Below are positions 6,585 to 13,390 of a DNA stretch of 16,525 nucleotides, one piece after another. How positions within the stretch are numbered: position 1 is the first letter of the stretch; every line of letters begins with the position of its first letter. The stretch spans positions 1 to 16,525 of the forward strand of contig JBQCGJ010000287.1 in assembly GCA_051955775.1 (NCBI GenBank). Direction: 5' to 3'. Below the pieces are notes generated by a model. It had not been told where the DNA came from. It searched no databases and saw only the letters and a program-made list of their open reading frames with translations. The translations under genes were made by a program, and so were the position numbers. The stretch is from DASUHT01 sp051955775 (GTDB lineage: Bacteria > Actinomycetota > Thermoleophilia > Gaiellales > JAICJC01).

Positions 6585-9275
6585 TCACGGCCGCAGCTGC
6601 ACCAGTTCGGCAAGCTCATCGTCGGCCAGCTCGGACAGCGCCGATTCCGCGCCGCGGTCGACGATGCGGGCCGCCAGATCGCGTTTCGACGCGATCAGCT
6701 CGTCGATCCGCTCCTCGATGGTGCCCGCGCAGACCAGCCGGTGCACCTGCACCACCCGCGTCTGGCCGATCCGGTGGGCGCGGTCGGACGCCTGGTCCTC
6801 GACAGCGGGGTTCCACCAGCGGTCGTAGTGGAACACATGGCTGGCGGCGGTCAGGTTCAGCCCGGTACCCCCGGCGCGAAGCGACGCCACCAGCACCCGC
6901 GGCTCCCCACGCTCGTGCTGGAAACGCTCGACGATCGCCTCCCGGGTGTGGCGCGGTGTCGATCCGTCCAGGTACAGGCGCTCGATCTCGAGCTCGTGCT
7001 CCAGGTGGCCGACCAGCAACCGACCCATCACCGCGTACTGCGTGAACACGATCGCGTTGTCGCCCTCGTCCAGGGCCTCCGCCAGCATTTCGGTCAGCCG
7101 ATCGAGCTTGCCCGAGCGCCCGCTCAGCGCTCCCGGCCGGTCCGTGGCCTGCACCGGGTGGTTGCACACCTGCTTGAGGCGGGTGATCAGGGCCAGCACG
7201 TGGCCGCGGCGCTCGATCCCCGCCGTCCCCCGCACCTGCCCCATCACGGCGTCGATGGTGGCCTGGTAGAGCGAGGCCTGCTCCAGCGTCAGCGTGCAGT
7301 ACTCGGTCGAGTCCTGGCGCGGCGGCAGGTCCGGCAGCACGGCCGGGTCGGACTTGCGGCGGCGCAGCAGGAACGGCTCCGTCATCCGCCGCAGCCGGTC
7401 CTCGGCTGCGGTGTCCAGCCGCCGCTCGATCGGCGTGGCCAGGAGCCGGCGGAAGCTGGCGCGGGTGCTCAGAAGGCCCGGATTCAGGATGTGCATGATC
7501 GACCACAGCTCGTCAAGCCGGTTCTCCACCGGCGTCCCGGTCAGCGCCACACGGTGGCCGGCCTCCAGGGAGCGGGCGGTCTGGGCGGCGCGGGTGAGCG
7601 GATTCTTGACCGCCTGGGCCTCGTCCAGCACCAGCGCCCGCCATGCCGAACGGCGCAGCAGACCGCGGTCACGGGGAAGCAGGGCGTACGAGGTCAGCAC
7701 CACGTCGAAGCCGGTCAGCTCCTCGATCCGCGCGGTGCGGTCCGGCCCGTGATGGATACGCACCGTCAGCTCGGGCGCAAAGCGGTGGATCTCCCGCTCC
7801 CAGTTGCCCAGCACCGACGTGGGGGCGACGATCAGCGCCGGCCGCGGGTCGTCGTCGGAGCGGTCGACCAGATAGGCGATCAGCTGCACCGTCTTGCCCA
7901 GCCCCATGTCGTCGGCCAGCAGCGCTCCCAGCTCCATCTGCCGCAACCGCACGAGCCATCCCAGCCCGACGCGCTGGTACGGCCGCAGGGTGCCGTGGAA
8001 CTGCGGGCCGGGGTCAAGCGGCTCCCACAGGCTCGACGAGCGCAGCCGGGCCGCCAGCCCGCCCAGCTCCCCATCCACATCGCCGGACACCCCCACCTCC
8101 AGCCCGCGCACCTCGGAGATGCCGGCCAGCGTGGCGCCGAGCGCGGTCAGCGCCGGCACGGTCGAGCCGTGCAGGGCGACCTGGGCGACGGATTTGGCCC
8201 GCAGCAGCGCGCGGGCCGAGAGCGCACGCCACTCCCCGCCCAGCCGCACCAGCGGCCGCGACGCGGCCGCCAGGTCGCGGAACTCCTGGCGCGTGATCGG
8301 GCGACCGCCCAGGGACGCGCTGAGGTCGAAGTGCACGGTGCCGCCGAGGGTGAACGCCCCGTCGGCGAACGACAGCTCGGCGAGGTCGATGTCGAGGTCG
8401 CCCTCGTCGGCGATCTCGGACGGCAGGCGCACAGTCGCCCCGGCGAACTCGAGCGCCGACGCGGCCAGCCGCAGCTCGGCCACCTCGTCGGTATCGAGCA
8501 GCGTGCGGCCGTCCTGCATCGCCGCCAGCGCGGGGAAGATGTGCGCGGCCCGCTGCAGCGTTGCCGGGTCTGCCGGCGCCGCCGTCAGCGGCCAGCGCTC
8601 GTCACCCGGCTGGGGCAGCTCCAGCTCCAGCGTCAGCGCGAGCTGGTCGCGCAGCCGGACGACCGGGGCGACGGTGCCCAGGTCGGGGGCGACCGCCCTC
8701 AGCGAAGGCTGCAGCAGCGCCAGATCGAGCGAGTCGGCGTGGGCGTCGGGCGCGGTCAGCAGGCGTGGTTCGCGGACAGCGGCCGCCAGCGCCCGCGTGG
8801 AGGCGTCGGCGAACGTCGCCACCGCATGTTCGGCGCCGTAGACGGGGGTCTCCCCGTCGATGTTCTCGGCGCCCACCACCGCGTGGGCGGTGTCCGGGAA
8901 GGCAGCGGCGAACCGCGACAGATCTGGCAACTGCCCTCCGCTCTGCACGGACCGCTCGACCACCCTCGCCGCCAGCCGCCACGCGCGCACCGAGGCGCTC
9001 TCACCGGGCGGCGGCTCGTCCAGCAGGTACGCCATCGCCGCCAGCATGGTCAGGCAGCGCAGATCGACCGACCGCCTGCGACGCCCGATCACGACCGAGT
9101 CGGACAGCCGTCGCAGCGAGTGCGGGAGGCCTGCCTCGTCCAGCAACTCGGCCCACCCGCCGGGGGTCAGCGGGGTGATCGAGTAGAAGCCCATGACCGG
9201 CTCCTCGGCGCCCCGGGGGACGATCGCGAGCTCGAGCGGGGCGCGGCGTGCAGTTGCGGTTGTGGGCAGGGACAA
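6585..9275 (-). CDS. SNF2/RapA-family DEAD-like helicase (DNA translocase)
   Basis: The 896-residue protein is an SNF2-family ATPase, a class that translocates on double-stranded DNA. Walker A is DDMGLGKT with K461; motif II is LDEAQAVKNP; TGTPVENR is motif III; LRAGGTGLNLTAA and DRAHRIGQTR are motifs V and VI. The first 430 or so residues resemble the SNF2-associated N-terminal domain of bacterial HepA-like helicases (DUF3670 region). Actinobacterial relatives often neighbour a SWIM zinc-finger gene; none is in this window. Two starts compete. TTG at 9275 keeps a codon stretch with normal GC-rich third positions (LELAIVPRG) and follows TAACCT by 7 nt. ATG at 9194 has AGGAG six bases upstream. 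I kept the longer form because the extra residues look coding. The helicase is divergent from the hydroxylase operon and may be co-transcribed with the peptidase. Confidence 0.93.
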   Translation of the reverse strand: MSLPTTATARRAPLELAIVPRGAEEPVMGFYSITPLTPGGWAELLDEAGLPHSLRRLSDSVVIGRRRRSVDLRCLTMLAAMAYLLDEPPPGESASVRAWRLAARVVERSVQSGGQLPDLSRFAAAFPDTAHAVVGAENIDGETPVYGAEHAVATFADASTRALAAAVREPRLLTAPDAHADSLDLALLQPSLRAVAPDLGTVAPVVRLRDQLALTLELELPQPGDERWPLTAAPADPATLQRAAHIFPALAAMQDGRTLLDTDEVAELRLAASALEFAGATVRLPSEIADEGDLDIDLAELSFADGAFTLGGTVHFDLSASLGGRPITRQEFRDLAAASRPLVRLGGEWRALSARALLRAKSVAQVALHGSTVPALTALGATLAGISEVRGLEVGVSGDVDGELGGLAARLRSSSLWEPLDPGPQFHGTLRPYQRVGLGWLVRLRQMELGALLADDMGLGKTVQLIAYLVDRSDDDPRPALIVAPTSVLGNWEREIHRFAPELTVRIHHGPDRTARIEELTGFDVVLTSYALLPRDRGLLRRSAWRALVLDEAQAVKNPLTRAAQTARSLEAGHRVALTGTPVENRLDELWSIMHILNPGLLSTRASFRRLLATPIERRLDTAAEDRLRRMTEPFLLRRRKSDPAVLPDLPPRQDSTEYCTLTLEQASLYQATIDAVMGQVRGTAGIERRGHVLALITRLKQVCNHPVQATDRPGALSGRSGKLDRLTEMLAEALDEGDNAIVFTQYAVMGRLLVGHLEHELEIERLYLDGSTPRHTREAIVERFQHERGEPRVLVASLRAGGTGLNLTAASHVFHYDRWWNPAVEDQASDRAHRIGQTRVVQVHRLVCAGTIEERIDELIASKRDLAARIVDRGAESALSELADDELAELVQLRP

Positions 9276-9288
9276 ACGGTGTAGGTTA
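9260..9288. promoter_or_regulatory. Shared, near-symmetric divergent promoter
   Basis: The heptamer TAGGTTA (9282-9288) contains TAGGTT on the plus strand and TAACCT on the minus strand, both TANNNT -10 elements. The plus box ends 8 nt before the hydroxylase ATG at 9296. The minus box ends 7 nt before the helicase TTG at 9275. TTGTGG (9260-9265) stands 16 bp upstream of the plus box as a weak -35. Both transcripts would be leaderless or nearly so. If the helicase uses ATG at 9194 instead, its mRNA would have a leader of about 80 nt with a Shine-Dalgarno sequence. Confidence 0.5.
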
Positions 9289-9295
9289 CCGACGA

Positions 9296-9757
9296 ATGCG
9301 GGTCGGCATCACCATCAACGGTCGAAGTCATGCCGTGGACGTCCCGCCGCACCGATCCCTTGCCGAACTGCTGCGCGACGGGCTGGCGCTGACCGGCACC
9401 AAGACCGCCTGCGGCGAGGGCACGTGCGGAAGCTGCACGGTGCTCCTGGACGACCGGCCCGTGTTGTCCTGTCTGACACTGGCCGGCGCCTGCGACGGCG
9501 CGTCGGTGCGCACGGTGGAGGCGGATGACGAGGTGCTGGAGCGCCTGCGGGCCGCGTTCGTGGCCCGCGACGGCTTCCAGTGCGGGTTCTGCACCCCCGG
9601 CCAGCTGATGTCCGCACTGGCCCTGCTGGAGCACAGTCCTGATCCCAGCCGGGAGGAGATCGTGGCCGCGATGAGCGGTAACCTGTGCCGCTGCGGCGCC
9701 TACGAGGGCATCGTCGAAGCGGTGCAACTGGCGGCGGGGAGCCCGGAGGCGGCCTGA
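9296..9757 (+). CDS. Molybdenum hydroxylase [2Fe-2S] small subunit
   Basis: This 153-residue subunit passes electrons from the molybdenum centre to the FAD subunit in xanthine dehydrogenase/CO dehydrogenase-family enzymes. The plant-type cluster cysteines are C39, C44, C47 and C59 (CGEGTCGSC then LSC). The second cluster, near the molybdopterin, uses C96, C99, C131 and C133 (CGFC then CRC). These spacings match the family closely, and the length is normal. There is no twin-arginine signal, unlike periplasmic E. coli PaoA, so the enzyme should be cytoplasmic. The ATG at 9296 is chosen because the ferredoxin fold begins RVGITINGR and a TAGGTT box lies 8 nt upstream; an upstream GTG at 9248 would extend into the divergent gene. 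The stop overlaps the next ATG by one base (TGATG). Confidence 0.96.
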   Translation: MRVGITINGRSHAVDVPPHRSLAELLRDGLALTGTKTACGEGTCGSCTVLLDDRPVLSCLTLAGACDGASVRTVEADDEVLERLRAAFVARDGFQCGFCTPGQLMSALALLEHSPDPSREEIVAAMSGNLCRCGAYEGIVEAVQLAAGSPEAA

Positions 9758-11988
9758 TGCCGAGGCTCGAGCGCACGGAGGCCGTGGTCGAGGGGCGCAC
9801 CGAGGTGCGGTGGACGGTCGTCGAGGACGACACGACCCCCGAGTACGACGGCCGCCCCCCGCTGATCGGCGACCCCACGCCGCGGGTGAGCGGAGTGGCG
9901 CGCACCAGCGGCCATGCCCGCTTCACCTCTGACGTGATGCTCCCGGGCATGCTCGAGGCGGCCATCCTGCGCTGCCCGCACGCCCATGCCCAGCTGCGCT
10001 CGATCGACCTCGACGCCGCCCGCCGGGTGCCCGGCGTGCGCTTCGTGCTGGGCCCCGACGACGCCGTGGGCGAGTCGGGCAACGCGGTGCTCAAGACCGA
10101 AGCCGAGTTCGCGGGGGCGCCGGTGGCGGCGGTCGCGGCGGACGACAGGGACTGCCTGGCCGCGGGGCTGGCCGCGCTGGCCCCGGAGTGGGACGAGCTG
10201 GGCTTCGTGGTCGGCATGCAGGAGGCGTTCGAGGCCCAGCGGCTGAACGACGACCCATCCGAGTACAGCCGAGGCGACGCGGAGGCGGCGCTGGGCGCGG
10301 CGGACGTGGTGGTGGAGGCCGAGTACTCCTGCTCCGCGCAGGTGCACCACGCCCTGGAGCCGCACTGCGCGGTGGCTGACTGGGGGCCCGACGGCCTGAC
10401 CGTGTGGTCGTCCACGCAGGCCATCTACTACGTGCGGGCGAGTCTGGCCGAGCGGTTCGGGCTGGACGTGGAACAGGTGCGGGTGATCTGCGAGTACGTG
10501 GGCGGCGCGTTCGGGGCCAAGATCAGCCCCGGCCCGGAGGCGCTGCTGGCGACCGAGCTGTCACGGCGCACGGGACGGCCGGTGCGGCTGGTGCTGTCTC
10601 GCCGCGAGGAGGGCACCGTGACCGGCTTCCGCACCCCGTTCAGCGCCAGCTTCCGGATCGGCGCGTCCCGGGACGGCAGGCTGCAGGCCGTCGAGGGCGA
10701 GGCGGTGATGGGGCTGGGCGGCGGCGGCTGGACGTTCCCGCTGATGGAGCCGGTGAAGTCGGTGTACGCCTGCCCCAACGTGAGCACCGTCATCGTGCCG
10801 GTCAAGCAGCACCTGGGCGTGTCCGCCGCGTTCAGGGCGCCGGGCGTGATGGAGGGCACCTTCGCCTTCGAGCAGGCGCTGGACGAGGTGGCCGGCGCGG
10901 TGGGCATCGACCCGCTGGAGCTGAGGCGGCTGAACCACTCCGAGCGCGACCCCTCCGACGACCGGCCGTACACCTCCAAGCGGCTGCTCGAGGCCTACGA
11001 GCGGGCCGCCGAGCTGGCGGGCTGGGCCGACCGCGACAGCCTGCGCTCGAACGGCCGCATCAAGCGGGGAATGGGCTGTGCGAGCCAGTACTGGTGGGGC
11101 GGCGGCGGCCCGCCCGCCTACGCCGATGTGCGCATCGGCAAGTCGGCCAAGCCGATCCTGACGGTTGGCCTGCAGGATCTGGGCACGGGCACACAGACCG
11201 CCTGCGCCATCATCGCCGCCGAGCGGCTGGGCGTGCCGGTTGCATCCATCCGGGTGCAGGCCGGCGACACCGCGCTGTCGGCCCACGGGCCGTCGTCGGG
11301 CGGCTCCATGACGCTGGCCTCGCTCGCGCCCGCGGTGCGCGCGGCCGGCCACGACGTGCGCACGCAGCTGCTCGACCTGGCGGCGGACATGTTCGAGATC
11401 GGCGCCGCCGACCTGACGCTGGAGGACGGGGAGATCCGCTCGGTCGACGGCACCCTGCGGCATCCCATCACCGAGGTCACCGGCAAGCTGGGCAGTGCGT
11501 GGATCACCGGCTCCGGCTCACGCGGTCCCAACCCCGAGGGCATGGCCGTCAACACCTGGGGCTGCCAGATCGCCCAGGTCGCGGTGGACACGGCCACCGG
11601 CGAGGTGCGGGTGGAGCGGGTGGTGGCGGTGCACGACATCGGCCGCGTGATCAACTCGATGGGCGCGCGCAGCCAGGTCATCGGCGGGGTCCTGCAGGGC
11701 ATCGGATTCGCGCTGATGGAGGAGCGGGTGGTCGACCCCACGACCGGCACCATCGTCAACGCGGGACTGGAGGACTACAAGGTGCCGACCGTGGCCGACC
11801 TGCCCGAGATCGTGTGCGAGCTGGTGAACGAGCCCGACCCGAACCTCGCGGTGGGCGTGAAGGGGCTGGGCGAGCCGCCCATCATCCCCACCGCCGCCGC
11901 GATCGGAAACGCGCTCGCCCACGCGCTCGGCGTGCGGCTGCGGGAGGCTCCGTACACCCCACGCCGGGTGCTGGAGGCGCTGGGGTGA
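9757..11988 (+). CDS. Molybdenum hydroxylase molybdopterin-binding large subunit
   Basis: The 743-residue catalytic subunit should hold the molybdopterin-cytosine or related cofactor and hydroxylate an aldehyde, N-heterocycle or similar substrate. The first domain runs from GDPTPRVSGVARTSG. Cofactor-contact motifs are GGAFGAK at 249-255, AFRAPG at 358-363 and GLGEPP, where E706 is the expected catalytic glutamate. The active-site loop is SAAFRAPG and lacks the cysteine of true CO dehydrogenases (the CSFR loop), so CO oxidation is ruled out in practice. Sequence style is nearest to PaoC/YagR-like aldehyde oxidoreductases. No cofactor-insertion gene of the XdhC or MocA type is in the window. 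The start overlaps the small subunit stop (TGATG), and the stop overlaps the FAD subunit start (GTGA), so all three are translationally coupled. Confidence 0.95.
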   Translation: MPRLERTEAVVEGRTEVRWTVVEDDTTPEYDGRPPLIGDPTPRVSGVARTSGHARFTSDVMLPGMLEAAILRCPHAHAQLRSIDLDAARRVPGVRFVLGPDDAVGESGNAVLKTEAEFAGAPVAAVAADDRDCLAAGLAALAPEWDELGFVVGMQEAFEAQRLNDDPSEYSRGDAEAALGAADVVVEAEYSCSAQVHHALEPHCAVADWGPDGLTVWSSTQAIYYVRASLAERFGLDVEQVRVICEYVGGAFGAKISPGPEALLATELSRRTGRPVRLVLSRREEGTVTGFRTPFSASFRIGASRDGRLQAVEGEAVMGLGGGGWTFPLMEPVKSVYACPNVSTVIVPVKQHLGVSAAFRAPGVMEGTFAFEQALDEVAGAVGIDPLELRRLNHSERDPSDDRPYTSKRLLEAYERAAELAGWADRDSLRSNGRIKRGMGCASQYWWGGGGPPAYADVRIGKSAKPILTVGLQDLGTGTQTACAIIAAERLGVPVASIRVQAGDTALSAHGPSSGGSMTLASLAPAVRAAGHDVRTQLLDLAADMFEIGAADLTLEDGEIRSVDGTLRHPITEVTGKLGSAWITGSGSRGPNPEGMAVNTWGCQIAQVAVDTATGEVRVERVVAVHDIGRVINSMGARSQVIGGVLQGIGFALMEERVVDPTTGTIVNAGLEDYKVPTVADLPEIVCELVNEPDPNLAVGVKGLGEPPIIPTAAAIGNALAHALGVRLREAPYTPRRVLEALG

Positions 11989-12860
11989 GGTCGCCGTTCG
12001 CCTACGTCCGGGCGGAGTCGGCGACCCAGGCGGAGGAGCTTCTGAAGGCCGGCGAGGCGCGGCCCATGGGCGGCGGCACCGACCTGCTGACCCAGCTCGA
12101 CCGCGGCATCCGGGCCGCCGGAACCGTGGTCGACCTGCGCGGGCTGGGACTGGACGGAATCGAGGCCAACGGTGCTGGGCTGCGCATCGGAGCGACCGCC
12201 CGGGTGGCCGCCCTGACCCGCCACGAGGGCGTGCGGTCGGGCTACGCGGCGCTTGCCGAGGCGGCTTCGGCGCTGGCCTCGCCGCAACTGCGCGAGATGG
12301 GCACCGTGGCCGGGAACCTGTGCCAGCAACCACGCTGCTGGTACTTCCGCCACCCCGACCTGCAGTGCTGGCTGCGCGGCGGATCCACCTGCTACGCGCA
12401 GATCGGCGACCATCGCAAGCACGGGCTGCAGCCCGGCGACTGCATCTCGGTCGCGCCGTCCGACCTGGCCGCAGCGCTGCTGGCGCTGGACGCCCGCGTC
12501 GCCACCAGCTCGCGCGAGCCGATGCCGCTGGCCGAGCTGTACCGCCGGCCCAGCGAGGACAACCGGCTGACGCTGACCCTGGAGCCGGGAGAGTTCGTGA
12601 CCCGCATCGACGTGCCGCGGGCGCCTTCCGCCAGCGCCTACCGGCGGGCCGGCGAGCGAGCGGCCTGGAGCTTCGCGCTGGCCGGCGTGGCGGCGGCCAG
12701 GTTCGACGAGGGTGTGCGGGTGGCCGCCATCGGCGTCGCCAACATCCCCATCCTGCTCGACCCCGGCGACCCGCTGGCCGATCTCCCGGGCCTGGACATG
12801 ACGGGATGGAAGCGGCGGCTGCTGACGGCGCTGGTGGACGACGCGGTGTCGGCGGTGTGA
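11985..12860 (+). CDS. Molybdenum hydroxylase FAD-binding medium subunit with extra cysteine cluster
   Basis: The 291-residue subunit binds FAD and passes electrons to the final acceptor. FAD motifs are MGGGTDLL at 28-35 and MGTVAGNL at 105-112. Directly after the second lies a cysteine-rich insertion: C113, C118 (PRCWYFR), C128, C136, and C153 (GDCISVAPSD). Plain xanthine dehydrogenase FAD subunits lack this. The PRCxYFR pattern and spacing match E. coli PaoB and, more loosely, 4-hydroxybenzoyl-CoA reductase HcrB, where the insertion holds a [4Fe-4S] cluster, so a third kind of Fe-S centre is inferred here. GTG at 11985 is chosen because the fold begins SPFAYVRA there and it overlaps the large-subunit stop (GTGA). 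The 3' end overlaps the acetyltransferase start in the same way. Confidence 0.93.
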   Translation: MRSPFAYVRAESATQAEELLKAGEARPMGGGTDLLTQLDRGIRAAGTVVDLRGLGLDGIEANGAGLRIGATARVAALTRHEGVRSGYAALAEAASALASPQLREMGTVAGNLCQQPRCWYFRHPDLQCWLRGGSTCYAQIGDHRKHGLQPGDCISVAPSDLAAALLALDARVATSSREPMPLAELYRRPSEDNRLTLTLEPGEFVTRIDVPRAPSASAYRRAGERAAWSFALAGVAAARFDEGVRVAAIGVANIPILLDPGDPLADLPGLDMTGWKRRLLTALVDDAVSAV

Positions 12861-13363
12861 ATCTCCGCATCGAGCCGATGACCGCCGGGGCAGCGGCGGC
12901 GATCGGCCGCTGGCGGCATCCGCCGCCGTATGACACATACGACTTCCACGCCGGCGAGGAGAGAGCGCTCCTGATCAGGGAGTACCGGTATCACCGCGTG
13001 CTGGAGGGCGATGAGCTGATCGGGTACTGCTGCTTCGGCGACGAGGGGCGCGTGCCGGGCGGCGTGTACACAGACGATGCGCTGGACATGGGCTGGGGCA
13101 TGCGGCCCGATCTGAACGGGCGCGGCCTCGGGCAGGAGTTCGCGAGCGCGATCGTGGCGTTCGCCCGGGCGACGTACCGCCCGCCGAGGATGCGGGTGAC
13201 CATCGCCGACTTCAACGTGCGGTCGCAGAAGGTCGCGGCGCGGGTCGGCTTCACGGTCCAGCGCGAGCGGTTCACATCGGCGTCCGGGATGGACTTCACC
13301 GTGTGGGTGACCGAACCGGAAGCGGTGTCAGACACCGCCACGGCGCAAATCGCGCATCCGTGA
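12857..13363 (+). CDS. GNAT-family N-acetyltransferase
   Basis: The 168-residue protein is a GNAT acyltransferase. The acetyl-CoA pyrophosphate loop is NGRGLG at 87-92, in the usual R/Q-x-x-G-x-G/A position, preceded by GWGMRPDL and followed by a helix. The late motif NVRSQKVAARVGF is typical of RimJ/RimL-type and small-molecule acetyltransferases. The substrate cannot be read from sequence. The gene is coupled to the FAD subunit by a GTGA overlap, so it is translated as the fourth gene of the hydroxylase operon and may act on the same substrate or product, which is inference. The last dozen codons read through a perfect palindrome (13322-13338), giving a tail (AVSDTATAQIAHP) that looks added to the GNAT fold. 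The gene ends 27 bp from the convergent ilvD stop. Confidence 0.9.
   Translation: MNLRIEPMTAGAAAAIGRWRHPPPYDTYDFHAGEERALLIREYRYHRVLEGDELIGYCCFGDEGRVPGGVYTDDALDMGWGMRPDLNGRGLGQEFASAIVAFARATYRPPRMRVTIADFNVRSQKVAARVGFTVQRERFTSASGMDFTVWVTEPEAVSDTATAQIAHP
13322..13338. repeat. GCGGTGTC-A-GACACCGC palindrome, copy 1
   Basis: A perfect 8-bp inverted repeat with a one-base centre lies inside the last codons of the acetyltransferase gene. It shares the GTGTC-N-GACAC core with a second copy 52 bp downstream. It could be a protein-binding site or part of a REP-like mobile repeat; as an RNA hairpin it would be a tight stem near the 3' end of the mRNA. Confidence 0.55.
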
Positions 13364-13376
13364 CGCTTTCGTGACG

Positions 13377-13387
13377 GTGTCGGACAC
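13377..13387. repeat. GTGTC-G-GACAC palindrome, copy 2
   Basis: This 5-bp inverted repeat with a one-base centre lies in the 27-bp gap between the acetyltransferase and ilvD stops. Its centre (13382) is 52 bp from that of copy 1, close to five helical turns. It is flanked by GTGACG repeats, at 13371 and again near 13400. The pair may serve as a transcription end or as a binding site. Confidence 0.45.
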
Positions 13388-13390
13388 TGC

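Noticed and set aside
6324..9284. A 986-codon open frame on the plus strand, antisense to the helicase
   Set aside because: It is an antisense shadow of a GC-rich gene. Its translation is low-complexity (R, Q, H, P, G rich) with no motif, while the opposite strand holds every SNF2 motif.
10404..11984. Long open frame overlapping the large hydroxylase subunit in another frame
   Set aside because: Arg/Gly-rich shadow composition. Only the part after 11985, which is the FAD subunit, shows real motifs.
9296..12860. Aerobic CO dehydrogenase (coxSLM) as identity of the hydroxylase operon
   Set aside because: The subunit order S-L-M differs from the common coxMSL, the active-site loop is SAAFRAPG without the essential cysteine, and the FAD subunit has a PaoB-like cysteine insertion.
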